Shown here: positions 24,896-35,370 of the stretch, piece by piece
How positions within the stretch are numbered: position 1 is the stretch's first letter
How the letters are laid out: each line of letters opens with the position of its first letter
Source: Hofstenia miamia
Lineage: Eukaryota; Xenacoelomorpha; Acoela
Direction: 5' to 3'
Length of the DNA: 64,000 nucleotides
Assembly: GCA_004352715.1 (NCBI GenBank)
Contig: SCFE01000068.1
Coordinates: 1,085,164-1,149,163, forward strand
Position numbers and translations under genes: made by a program
Notes under the pieces: model-generated
The model's input: the letters and a program-made list of their open reading frames with translations, nothing else
Databases searched by the model: none
What the model was told of the DNA's origin: nothing

Positions 24896-25301
24896 ATATC
24901 CTTCGTAGTGTGTATCTTTGAATAACCTTATATGGTTTTTCATTGATGTATGCTTCGACTTACATACATTTCAACATTTGTACCATTAATCAGAAAGGTG
25001 CTTAGCCAAGCATTAAATATTATATATATTCATTGATACTTTGGAGGTCTTTAACTAGACGATTAAAAAAAGGTAGACATAAAAATCTGAGTATTTAAAC
25101 AGATATAGATTCCTGGTTCAAGAGTATTATCTGCTCAAAGCATGGGTATCATGAGATAGCTAATCTCACTCATTGTTGCCAGGCAAAAAATTAAGATTAA
25201 TAAGATTGATTTTTTTATTTTTTTATTTAAAACTTCCAAATGTCAAAAAATATTTACACACACTAATTATATCCTTTGGCAATCTGAATTGGTGCTCTTC
25301 T

Positions 25302-25717
25302 TTAAGATGATAGACGCTTTGAGCAACGGGGCCGCGGAATACTGCCAAAGTAGCAAACAATTTTGTTATTCTAAAATAATAAAATAATTAATCAGTAAAT
25401 GAATTAGAATTTACCTTTTCCAAAATACGAATGCATCTAATCATTTCATCCGCTATAACTCGTTATTTGACATTGGAATTGGCATCATTGCCACCCCATA
25501 AAATTACCACCAAATCCAAATTCTTGATGTTTTTCTAAACTATGGATAGGTAACCGTCACAGAAACATGTACTTACAATTAAATGAAATAAAGTCCGCTT
25601 CCACTTATTGACTTCATAAATTGCACATCCACCACTTTCGTAAAATATTGAGTAATCACTTGGCAAAAATGCTTTTACTCGCCGAACATGAGAAGTTTCT
25701 ACAATTGCTGTTTTCAT
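25302..25717 (-). pseudogene. SGNH-hydrolase-like gene with two ultra-short introns, carried by Y
   Basis: Minus-strand exons are 25,717-25,577, 25,534-25,415 and 25,370-25,302. Introns of 42 and 44 bp have GTAAGT and GTAAAT donors and TTTAG acceptors, and all junctions are phase 0. Exon 1 gives VETSHVRRVKAFLP (block I Ser) and ESGGCAIYEV (block II Gly). Exon 2 gives NLDLVVILWGGND (block III Asn-Asp). Exon 3 gives KIVCYFGSIPRPRC before a stop. This layout matches SGNH/GDSL esterase-like domains of the HSHVRRL type found in many invertebrate mobile genes. One in-frame TAA (25,463-25,465) after the block III region breaks exon 2, so this copy is probably dead. The C-terminal catalytic His-block is not found. 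Function within a transposon is unknown. Confidence 0.65.
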
Positions 25718-25864
25718 CTTAAATCTATAAAATTGAAATTAATGATTTAAATAAATATATTAGGGAAATATAATGTACTCAGAAATCAGAAATGCATAGC
25801 AAATCTTTTCATTATTGTACAGAGAATGTATAATAAGTTGAATATGGAATTGGGAGTAGCTGCT

Positions 25865-26030
25865 CCTCTGAAAAGAAATCGAATGGTATGTGGGAGTATC
25901 TACTCCACTGGAAAGAAATTGTATGGTATGTGGGAGTATCTACTCCACTGAAAAGAAATCGTATGGTATGTGGGAGTATCTTCTCCACTGAAAAGAATTT
26001 AATGGTATGTGGGAGTATCTACTCATTAAT
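25865..26030. repeat. 40-bp tandem repeat, about 4 units
   Basis: The unit TATGTGGGAGTATCTACTCC followed by ACTGAAAAGAAATCGTATGG occurs about four times with small changes. Its core GGGAGTATCTACTCC is itself nearly palindromic. It lies between the two cargo genes of Y. Confidence 0.85.
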
Positions 26031-26326
26031 ATATTTAACAGCTTTCCACTGTGAAATGTTTTTAACAATGAGTAGCCAAATTACGAAGTAATCGCAGATA
26101 ATGGTATCATTAACCTCAACATTCAATTTAAGTGTTCATGTTATTTGCACTTTTGCAGACAAGATGTATTCATTTGAAAATTTCTCCATATGTACAAATG
26201 AAGAAACTGATGAGGGAGAGGCATTTTTAATAGACATTAAAAAACTTGAATAAAGATGCATCCTCATTGTAAAAAATGAAATTAGGCATTTTTTATCAAG
26301 AACTTCTGAGGGATAACAACAATTCA

Positions 26327-27020
26327 TCACTGGAGTATGCATGAATGGGTAAGTACAATCCAGATATGTGTTTTTCTACAAATTTTACAGAACGACATTG
26401 CATTGTTTGATGGTTTTAAGCAAGGATCTTCTTCACATATAGGATTTTCATTCGTTGGGAAAACACACATAGAACATCTGAATTGTCCTTTCTTGGAATT
26501 CCACAGCTCTTCCTTCACAATTTTTCCACAAAATCTATCTTGATAATTATGATACCATTCATTACATCTATCGCAGCATATCATTTGATTTGATTTTCCT
26601 TTGGTTACATACTGCCAGCAATAACAATATGCCTCAAGATTGTAATATTTTTTCCGACAATGACTACTAACATTTTTCTCAGGAAACGTGGAAACTGAAT
26701 TATTCTCAAAGCAATTAATAATATGGTTTCTTAAACTGCTTTGTTCAAAACATTTTACAAATCGATTGAAGCAAAGATTTGTTGCAGCTGCAAGTGCAAA
26801 CGGGCCACAATCATTACAACTATTTTGTATTTGATAACAAATCCAAGTAATTGGAATTATTTTCGCAGAACAACGTACAAGCAAAGAAGAAAATCATTTG
26901 ATATTGGTGTAGAGTCCATACTGTCATACACAATCAAATTATTTGCTTCTCTAGAATGAAATAATGTAACCAAGTGATTATCATTGATATTAACTATTTG
27001 AACAAACGATTTAAAAGGAC
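26327..27020 (-). pseudogene. Ulp1-like cysteine protease plus PHD finger, carried by Y
   Basis: The minus strand from 27,020 reads FVQIVNINDNHLVTLFH (catalytic His context) and LIVYDSMDST (Asp context). After one frameshift near 26,885 come QNSCNDCGPFALAAATNLC (catalytic Cys in DCG), then a linker and a PHD finger with CYCWQ, MICCDRCNEWYHNY and FRCSMC, about 50 residues with Cys/His spacing of the C4HC3 type. Ulp1/C48 domains remove SUMO-like modifiers; PHD fingers read histone tails. This Ulp1-PHD pairing recurs in transposon-encoded or transposon-derived proteins of invertebrates. The frameshift means this copy is likely inactive. It lies next to the long repeat arm of Y and in the same orientation as the SGNH-like gene. 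Confidence 0.7.
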
Positions 27021-27045
27021 TATATTTCTAATGAAAGGTATCAAT

Positions 27046-28400
27046 ACCGAATACTACTTGAAAATAATTTTAGACAAGCTAATCGGTGAAGTAAAATGAC
27101 TTTAAACAATGAAAAATACCTGAAAATAATTTTAGACAAGCTTATCAGTGAAGTAAAATGACTTCAAACAATGAATAATACCTGAAAATAATTTTGGACA
27201 ACTTATCAGTGAAGTAAAATTACTTTAAAAATGAAAAATACCTGAAAATAATTTTAGACAAGCTTATCAGTGAAGTAAAATTACTTTAAAAATGAAAAAT
27301 ACCTGAAAATAATTTTAGACAAGCTTATCAGTGAAGTAAAATTACTTTAAAAATGAAAAATACCTGAAAATAATTTTAGACAAGCTTATCAGTGAAGTAA
27401 AATTACTTTAAAAATGAAAAATACCTGAAAATAATTTTAGACAAGCTTATCAGTGAAGTAAAATTACTTTAAAAATGAAAAATACCTGAAAATAATTTTA
27501 GACAAGCTTATCAGTGAAGTAAAATTACTTTAAAAATGAAAAATACCTGAAAATAATTTTAGACAAGCTTATCAGTGAAGTAAAATTACTTTAAAAATGA
27601 AAAATACCTGAAAATAATTTTAGACAAGCTTATCAGTGAAGTAAAATTACTTTAAAAATGAAAAATACCTGAAAATAATTTTAGACAAGCTTATCAGTGA
27701 AGTAAAATTACTTTAAAAATGAAAAATACCTGAAAATAATTTTAGACAAGCTTATCAGTGAAGTAAAATTACTTTAAAAATGAAAAATACCTGAAAATAA
27801 TTTTAGACAAGCTTATCAGTGAAGTAAAATTACTTTAAAAATGAAAAATACCTGAAAATAATTTTAGACAAGCTTATCAGTGAAGTAAAATTACTTTAAA
27901 AATGAAAAATACCTGAAAATAATTTTAGACAAGCTTATCAGTGAAGTAAAATTACTTTAAAAATGAAAAATACCTGAAAATAATTTTAGACAAGCTTATC
28001 AGTGAAGTAAAATTACTTTAAAAATGAAAAATACCTGAAAATAATTTTCGACAAGCTTATCAGTGAAGTAAAATGACTTCAAACAATGAAAAATACCTGA
28101 AAATAATATTAGACACCTTATTGGTGAAGTAAAATTAATTCAAAAATGAAAAATACCTGAAAATAATTTTATACAAGCTTATCAGTGACGTAAAAATGCC
28201 TTTAAACAATGAATAATCCCTGAAAATATTTTAAGCAGGCTTATCTTTGAAGTAAGTCATTAATAATGAATAGTCCCTTCCTTTTTAATAATTTTAGACA
28301 TGCTCATTGATGAAGTAAAAAATGACTTTAAATAGTAAATAGTACATGAAAATAATACATTTAAAAAACATCAAAAATATTTTAGACAGGCTTTTTAGGA
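27046..28400. repeat. Right-arm tandem array of Y, about 20 units of 61 bp
   Basis: The unit contains ACCTGAAAATAATTTTAGAC, AAGCTTATCAGTGAAGTAAA and ATTACTTTAAAAATGAAAAAT. Roughly thirteen central units (about 27,241-28,045) are essentially identical; units at both edges are degenerate. The pattern suggests recent amplification from the middle by unequal exchange or slippage. The array is inverted relative to the left-arm repeats. Confidence 0.93.
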
Positions 28401-28799
28401 GAACATGCTAAAAACAGTTGGTAATCAAAATCTTTTTTCTTGTCTAAAATTATATTAAGCTTGGCTAAAATTATTAAGCTAATTTATTAATGTAGTTTAT
28501 AATTTTTAGATACCTATACCAATACAACTTCACTGCGGTGCCATGAGGGAATGAGTGGATTCTATTGGATGCCCTCTAAAGACAAAATGTTTGACGATTT
28601 TGAATTGGGCAAACCAATTTCTGGACAAGTTTTGTGATATTGATTTATGCAAACTGATATAATTGATGACAAGAAATGTTTTTGTCAAAATTAAATTTAG
28701 CACAATAATTTTAAACAATGTTTTTTTGCTAATATATGTGTAATTGTTATTTTACTAATTGGGGGCTTACACCTTGTTTTGTGATAATAAATTGTTACA

Positions 28800-29645
28800 A
28801 AATTTATTTATTTTATTTATTTTTATTCCTTATATAGCGCACAATCCTTCTAGTAGAAGCTTTAGTGTGCTTATTTACAAAACAATCTATAAATGTAACG
28901 TGTCAATTTGTTCAATACAGAGAGAGTTTTTAAGCTCTTTTTTAAAAGTGTCAATGTTTTCCGCATTCCTAATTGATACTGGTAAGGAGTTGAAAAGTTT
29001 AGGGACACCGCATTAAAAGGCAAGTCAGTTTTCGCCTTTTAATAATTGGAACTGGGAAATGAGGACCTTTAAATCGTACAAGAGTCACTAATTCCTGTAA
29101 ATAACAAGAAACCAAATTTCTGTAGGCCTTCCAGACAAAGAGAGATACTTTAAAAATAATTCTAAACTTGATTTTGAGCCAGTGCAGTTCAATTATAGCC
29201 TAAACGGAAAATGAGACGCGCACAGTGATTTTGGACAACTTGTAATTTCTTCATTTGGTAGTTAGGAATATCTAAAAGAAGAGAATTTGCATAGTCCATT
29301 CTTCCAATAACCAGTTGTTGTACTTGCATCTTCGCTTGAGTAATTGTCAGAAATTTATGGAGCTTTGAGATTGAACGGATATAATAATTACAAGTTTTAA
29401 TAATCAGGCTAATTTGAAACGTCATTGATAGATCTGGTTCGAACAAACATCCTAGAATATTTAATGATTTCTCAAGTTTAATTGGAGAGAGAGTTTTAGT
29501 TGGCTGAACACCAGTAAACATAATTTTAGTCTGTATTTGAAAAACAAAATGTAACCCTTTGCATATAATGTATAGATTCCCAAAAAACGAATTAAATTTT
29601 GTACATAGGCTAGCTAACCAATAGAAAAGCATGGCATTTTTTATA
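28800..29645 (-). mobile_element. 5'-truncated LINE fragment inside element X
   Basis: The minus strand encodes the end of a CR1-like reverse-transcriptase ORF (KIMFTGVQPTKTLSP, SLNILGCLFEPDLSM, QQLVIGRMDYANSLL, LQVVQNHCARLIF). The 3' end near 28,800 reads GCGCTATATAAGGAATAAAA followed by ATAAATAAA repeats on that strand, a common LINE 3' end form. It is a different family from the copies at 22.3 and 35.4 kb. Confidence 0.8.
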
Positions 29646-30019
29646 GATAAGAAAATTAATTATTAGTCAATGTATTACCACAAAACATGATGTAAACCCC
29701 TGATTAGTTAGCTAACAATATCACATATAATAAAAAAATTGTTAAAAATTAATTTGCTCCACTTAATTTGTCAAAAACAATTGTTGTCATCAATTATACC
29801 ACTTTGCTCAAATCCTAGAAATCAAAAATAGAAATTCCGTCAAAAAATTAACTTGCTCAATATAATTTTGTCACTAGATGGCATCTAATAGAATCCACTC
29901 ATTCCCACATGGCAAATAGCTATTGGTGTTACAAGAACTTAAGGGTGTCCCATATGGACATTTTTGTTGTGGTTTCTTACTACTCTTCACATATAAGTAT
30001 GCTTTACATATGTCTACTT

Positions 30020-31440
30020 ACATAACATGTTTAAAAAGAGCGGACTAACTCCATTTTTTAAAAAATGTGATCCAAAAACCTGCACCAACTATAGGCCTAG
30101 CACAGTAACTACTCGATTCTCTAAGATATTTGAGAGACTAATAAGTAATCAAATATATTCTTCCTTAAAGCAATATAATATCTTCAAAACAGTTCAGATT
30201 TCAAGAAGGGTTTAGCACAACTGATGCACTACTGTATTGTATTGAAAGCATCTGTTTTTGCTTAAATAGCAATATTAGCAGCAGCATGGCTCTATTTGAT
30301 CTTAGTAAGGCTTTTGATAGGTTGGATCATAATATTTTGGATACAAAATTACAGTGTTACGGATTTGACAATGATTCACAAGCACTAATTAAGAAGTTCT
30401 TCAATACCAGTCAACAACCAGTAAAAATAAACATTTATTCCAATTATCTCCTGAATAATAAAGGTATGCAACAGAGTAGTGCCCTAGGACCAATACTGTT
30501 TAGGTTGTGTGTGAATGACATATCCAACTACATTAAAGATTTTGAGATTATCCCATATGCTGATGACACTTGAAGGATATATCAGCATAAGAGCCCAATA
30601 ATTGCAAAATGAAACCTGCAAAAAAGCATAGGAAAGGTTATCCTGTACTTCGATCTGAACAAGCTGAGTATGACCAAAAAAAAAGCACAGTTCATTGTCT
30701 TGGCTCCAACAGGGACTAGTCAAAAACATTTCAATAAACATGGATGACACATCTCCCATTACTCCAACAGCATCAGTAACATATTTGGATGTGGTCATTG
30801 ACAGCAACCTAGACTTCAGAGAGTTCATAGATGGCAAGATCAAAAAAATGGCCACTGCACTGTGTTTTCTAAAACAAGTTAGAAATGTCGCACAAAATAA
30901 ATCAGTAATCTATGCATTTGTTGTTATCATTTATACATATGCTTGTACTCTCTTTAATAACTCAAGTATGTCCAAAAAGGAGATAATAAGCATGCTTTTT
31001 AACTGGTCTATTAGTATAATGTACAGAATCAATAGACAACAAACAGGTGTAAAGCTGTAAAGATTAGCGATTTTATCTCCAGAATTTAACATTAAGCTTC
31101 ACAGCTTAGTAAACTTGTTAAAATACATTAACAACATATCCAAAGGGATAGCTTCCCGAAGGCCCTCAACAAATACTATAGAAGAGCCAACATGTGTATT
31201 AACAAGGTACAAACTAAAAACAAATTCAACAAAAATTCACTTACCACTACCACTTGCTCTATGTGGAATAAGCGCACAATCAATATGCGCAAAGCAAAAA
31301 ATTTGAACTTATTTAAAAAGTTGCTCAAGCATAATATATTTAGCAAAAAAAATGTATTTTTCACCTTAAAAAATTTAAAATATGATTAAATTTCTAGTAG
31401 TATTCTTTTTTTATTTTTTTATTGTAAATATCTTGTTTTT
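30020..31440 (+). mobile_element. Decayed LINE reverse transcriptase
   Basis: The + strand reads PFFKKCDPKTCTNYRPSTVT, then FDLSKAFDRLDHNILDTKL, SSALGPILFRLCVNDISNYI and the catalytic IPYADDT near 30,570. After a stop come SVTYLDVVIDSNLDFREFI and a C-terminal part ending at 31,389. Stops and frameshifts show it is inactive. A T-rich tail follows. Confidence 0.8.
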
Positions 31441-31444
31441 TTAT

Positions 31445-31497
31445 TCATAAATTTGTGGCTTAGTTTGTAGTATTTGTTGTATGTATGGGTTTATTTA

Positions 31498-31532
<35 letters not shown>

Positions 31533-31680
31533 GTGTATACCAGAAATGGAAGTGGGGCAAACTTTTGTGAACTGTCCTGCCCTGCCCTGACTTTGTAGCC
31601 TGCCACATTTCCACCTGCTGACATCTGCCCAAAATTACCCCATGCTCTATTTTCTCCCGCCCGAGAGTGCCCCAACCAAA
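31445..31680. repeat. TA/TATG microsatellite and GC-rich patch, possible transposon end
   Basis: A TATG repeat (31,500-31,535) abuts ACCAGAAATGGAAGTGGGGC, followed by CCTGCCCTGCCCTG. The sequence at 33,610-33,670, in reverse complement, reads TTAGAGGTGGAAGTGCCCTG and abuts a TA repeat. They may be the two ends of one hAT-type element, but the match is short. Confidence 0.3.
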
Positions 31681-32249
31681 AATTTCTGCTCCAAAAACTA
31701 CTGCGATACATTATTACCCCATATTTGTTCTATTGAAATTTTCATAGCAGTGCACACGTCACAAATACCAAATGCTTTGAATCCTTACTGCCTAGAAGAT
31801 GCAGAATCATTTTTTGAAATACCATCTCTACTATTACTAAAATATTCTATTCAAGATATATTAAATGCTAGTTCATGTTTAATATTACAAATGATTCTTA
31901 GAAATAGATTTGCATAGAAATTACATTGCGGGAGTTTTTAGAATGCAACAACAATATTCGTATTTTCGTTATGCCACATAATTCCTGCTTGATTTTTTTC
32001 CGAATTTTAAATCATTGCTTAGAGATGTATTAGATATTATGTTATAATATAAAAATGTTTCTCAGCAAAACAAAACCATTAATGTTTCAAAATACAGAAA
32101 CAAAATCTCAATATACAATAAATAATAGCCAAATTTTTCTTTCTTGTTTTTGAATGTTTATACTAATATTGTCATAAAATTAGCATTTTGTTTATTGCTT
32201 ATGGTGAAAAGATGTCTTCATTTTGACACATTATTCAGTTTTTACAATG

Positions 32250-33182
32250 ATTCAAAAACTCATAAAGCCATCGCCATTGAAGATCTTCAACAAATTCCCC
32301 ATGACGAACTTTTACAAATGGTTGTAAGTTTACAAAACAACTTAATCAAATCCCAAAGCCAAAAAGAAAATCTTAAAAAACAATTACTCAAAGCCTATCA
32401 TATGGAACAAAATTTAGTTGAAAGATTTAGCAATCTTCAAGAACAATTCGAAGAATTTAAAAAACAAATGCTTTCTCTCAATCAACAACAATCAACAAGA
32501 CCAACCTCCCATTGACGTGACTCCACAAATTGATGCACTTCATGATGAAATTTCTGATCAATTTGAAAAACTAGAACAAAAACTGTCAGATGATTTGCAA
32601 AAATTTTTTCAACACACCAAAACGAATAAAATTCCTACTGAAGTGTTTCAACCTCGCTTTGAGGATTCCCCACTACCTAAATTTTCAACAAACACAACAC
32701 CACTTAATATAGTTCAGCATCCAAAATTTAATGGCAAAATTGATGCTTCCTCTCCAACTTTCAACGAATGGTTTACACAATTTGAAATACACATGTTGCA
32801 AATGAAAATGGATCAAACTACTGCTGCTTCTCAAAAAGCTTTTTATTTAAAAGACAAAGCTAATACTTATTATCTTAGTTTTGACGAAGCAATGAAAAAC
32901 TATTATCCACCATTGATAGGAAAATTGAAATATCATTTCAATTCCAGATCTATTAAAAACCAATATCAAATGTTATTGTTCAAACAACAATACAAATGCA
33001 ATGACGATATCGCCGCATATATCATGCAAGTTCAACAATTGTTACGTCTATCAAGTGAAGATAGCAAATACAAATCAGAAGACTTGTATACTTCCATTAT
33101 ATGCGGTTTGCCTGCAAGCATACAACGATGCCTAGAAGGTATTTATTTAAAATTTGGGGGACTCAAATGCTATTTTGTTTGA
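32250..33182 (+). pseudogene. Ty3-like Gag remnant with an N-terminal coiled coil and a frameshift
   Basis: A first frame (to 32,515) gives IPHDELLQMVVSLQNN then a Lys/Gln-rich heptad-like stretch to about LQEQFEEFKKQM, a likely coiled coil. It overlaps a second frame continuing with ALHDEISDQFEKLEQKL and a Gag-like segment (PKFNGKIDASSPTFNEWFTQ, then LLFKQQYKCNDDIAAYIMQV and IICGLPASIQRC). The change of frame occurs in the Gln-rich stretch near 32,480. The second frame ends in unrelated sequence at 33,182, where a GTATTTAT donor-like word follows CTAGAAG. No zinc knuckle, protease or RT follows, so it is a Gag-only relic or a captured Gag gene. Confidence 0.6.
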
Positions 33183-33504
33183 AGGGTCATCACATTCAAA
33201 TTAAGGGATTTAGTGGGTTTAAGCCTAATCTTTTTCAAAAGCCATATGCTCTTATATGCTTCAATGAAACAATTGCTTATAGCTATGATTTGCTAGCCAC
33301 ATTTGGCTAACCTTAACATCTGGCGTTTCTGCAAATAATTTGAAAAGTTTTCTGCGAAATTCCATAATTTCACTTATGGTATTTGAATTACTAACATTTT
33401 CTTCCACAATTGAAAATTTCAGAAATTTTGCACATTTTTTAAATGAACTTTTTTCGGTAAAGTGCTGATATGCTAATCTTCATTTCCTTAGAAGCACCTA
33501 AAAG

Positions 33505-33600
33505 CCAGTGGTGTACGCAAGGGGGACACAGTGGAATGCCCCCTGTCAGATTTTCAAAAGTGATTTCGACTGATTAAATCAAAAACTTTTCGGCTGTAGA
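33505..33600. repeat. Dispersed repeat shared with 4948-5040
   Basis: GTACGCAAGGGGGACACAGT and the following TGCCCCCTGTCAGATTTTC block match 4948-5040 at most positions over about 90 bp, in the same orientation. It is probably one terminus of a hAT-type MITE. Confidence 0.6.
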
Positions 33601-33665
33601 ATATAAAGCTTGTTGCAATATGGGGCAAATGTCAACACTTGGAAATGAGGCAGGGCACTTCCACC

Positions 33666-33671
<6 letters not shown>

Positions 33672-33706
<35 letters not shown>
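33672..33706. repeat. TA microsatellite
   Basis: An uninterrupted TA repeat of about 35 bp follows CACTTCCACCTCTAA. Confidence 0.9.
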
Positions 33707-33709
<3 letters not shown>

Positions 33710-33769
33710 TTAAAGATGCTGCATATCTTAGCATTACCATGTTAAAACACACTTCACGGAAAGTCATCT

Positions 33770-34530
33770 GTCATTGAAAATTCGGATATTTATTGTTAAA
33801 TCTTCGATTATTAATGAAATGTTCTCGTATCACCTTTATGAAATATTAAAGCGAACGCTTGCAGTAAAAGAGTCATCTAATACACAATACTACATTTTTA
33901 TTGCTTCTTACATATTGCATCTTTATGAGAACACATTTATATTATATTTTATTCACAACAATATTTCACTGGATATTTTCTTGAAATAGCTCCAATTAAT
34001 ATACGTATGTAAGTCGAATGTATTGATCAGATAATAGAAGTTGCATAAATATTCCATAGAACCTATATTTTTGAATATATCATTTTTGCTAAATTTAAAA
34101 AAATCTTTCTCTAATATATGACTTCCACAAAACTAAACTTATCTGTGAATTAAATTTAAGAACAAATAAATTGATTGTTTGAATACTTTGAAACACTTAG
34201 CGTATGTTCAATTTTTTGTATCAATATGTGATGTAGTATTAACCGAATCTTATCTATTTGGTCAGTAATTATATTATTATGCAAATTAGTAGTTAGAATT
34301 TTTAAGTTCAATTTATAAAATCTCGCATCAGAATGCACAATGGCATCCTTGCTCAGTTTGGCTTATCGTGCTTTATCAGGTAGAGTTAATAGAACTTTAA
34401 GATTGCGTTAATAATTCATACCAACTAAGTTCATAAGCTTGCCAATAAGAGTACACTTTTAGTACATCGTACAATTGAAAATCTGTCTAGAACTGGATGA
34501 TTATTTCACATCTTGCCATTATCGAAGAAT
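33770..34530. other. AT-rich intergenic sequence
   Basis: No gene, RNA or repeat end recognised. Confidence 0.5.
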
Positions 34531-34539
34531 GGTTTGTAG

Positions 34540-34752
34540 CAGGCGTGTACTCGAGGGGATACTCAAGCTCAAGGGGAGTTCAGTGCACCTTGTTAAACAC
34601 CATTGGGACCCAACCCCTCTTGTTAACGCTGTATAGAGATTAGGGTGTTAAATTTTGTTTGTTGAGACATTAAATTTTGGTCAAAATATAACATAAGAAT
34701 GCAGTACTAAAATTTTGAGCACCCTTGTTAATTATTTAGGAGAACAGCCCTG
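34540..34752. mobile_element. Short hAT-type MITE with near-perfect 8-bp target duplication
   Basis: The ends are CAGGCGTGTACTC and, in reverse complement, CAGGGCTGTTCTC. The flanking octamers are GTTTGTAG (34,532-34,539) and GTTAGTAG (34,753-34,760), 7 of 8 identical. The 213-bp interior is non-coding. Confidence 0.7.
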
Positions 34753-35370
34753 GTTAGTAGCAGTTTCTTATTAGTAGTGTAACACTAATGCTTAGTGACT
34801 AAGCGAAGTAACTTGCGATATTACCTACAAAAAATTTCTTGTTTGTCTATAAAATCTCACATATATAGTTGAGAAAGTTTAAATATTATTTGTTATTTTA
34901 ACATATTAGTGCTATTTTTTATTTTATTTTCATACGGTTAGCTTAATTTGAACCAATAAATGCATATTCAGTATTGGAAATTTCCATTCCATTCAATTTC
35001 CAGAATATGGTATTGGAAATGGAATGTAAATGTAAATCAGTTTAAGGAATGGAAATGTACGGAAATTAAAATTCAAAAACAGATATTCTCAAATCTATTG
35101 AAATGTTCAATAATACGCCTTAAATATTTTTAAGAACAGCATCATAATGTATTAATATAACCAATAATAGTAGTCTGAATCTCATAACGCTTCGAGCATT
35201 TCCTCCAAAGTATCACGATGGAGAGTCATAAAATGTTTTTTGATTTGTGCATAACAGATGTAAACAAGAGCATTCAACGACAATGTTGTGTAAATTTCAA
35301 TCCATATTGACTAAATAATTACGCCAATGCGATTGTAGAGCCACGGATATCCTCCTTCTCTTATTAAGAG

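Larger units (their letters stand above)
24533..28539 (-). mobile_element. Element Y: 4-kb transposon with repeat-array arms, 8-bp target duplication, and SGNH and Ulp1/PHD cargo
   Basis: Y is bounded by perfect GCCATGAG octamers at 24,525-24,532 and 28,540-28,547. Its ends are inverted: ACCGCAGTGAAGTTGTAT then GGTATAGGTATCTAAAAATT on the left, with the reverse complement on the right (28,476-28,539). Inside the ends both arms carry 61-64-bp tandem repeats in opposite orientation, 3 units left and about 20 right. Between the arms lie, on the minus strand, a Ulp1/PHD frame (26,327-27,020), a 40-bp repeat cluster (25,865-26,030) and an SGNH-like spliced gene (25,302-25,717). The unoccupied target is preserved at 29,905-29,913. 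An 8-bp duplication occurs in hAT, P and KDZ/Zisupton superfamilies; no known transposase core is recognisable, so class is undecided. Confidence 0.8.
24493..29952. mobile_element. Element X: inverted-repeat DNA transposon (TA target) split by element Y
   Basis: The ends read TGGGACACCTTGAAGTTCT and, in reverse complement, TGGGACACCCTTAAGTTCT, each flanked by TA. After removing Y, the left end (24,493-24,532) continues at 28,548 through GGAATGAGTGGATTCTATT. That continuation matches the reverse complement of 29,876-29,907 and goes on imperfectly to about 28,735 / 29,710. X is thus a foldback or MITE of about 1.45 kb with arms above 200 bp, later loaded with Y (24,533-28,539) and a LINE fragment (28,800-29,645). 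TA duplication and the GGGACACC end fit Tc1/mariner-type non-autonomous elements. No transposase is present. Confidence 0.8.

Noticed and set aside
27046-28400. CRISPR array
   Set aside because: The repeats are contiguous 61-bp tandem units without unique spacers, in a eukaryotic transposon arm.
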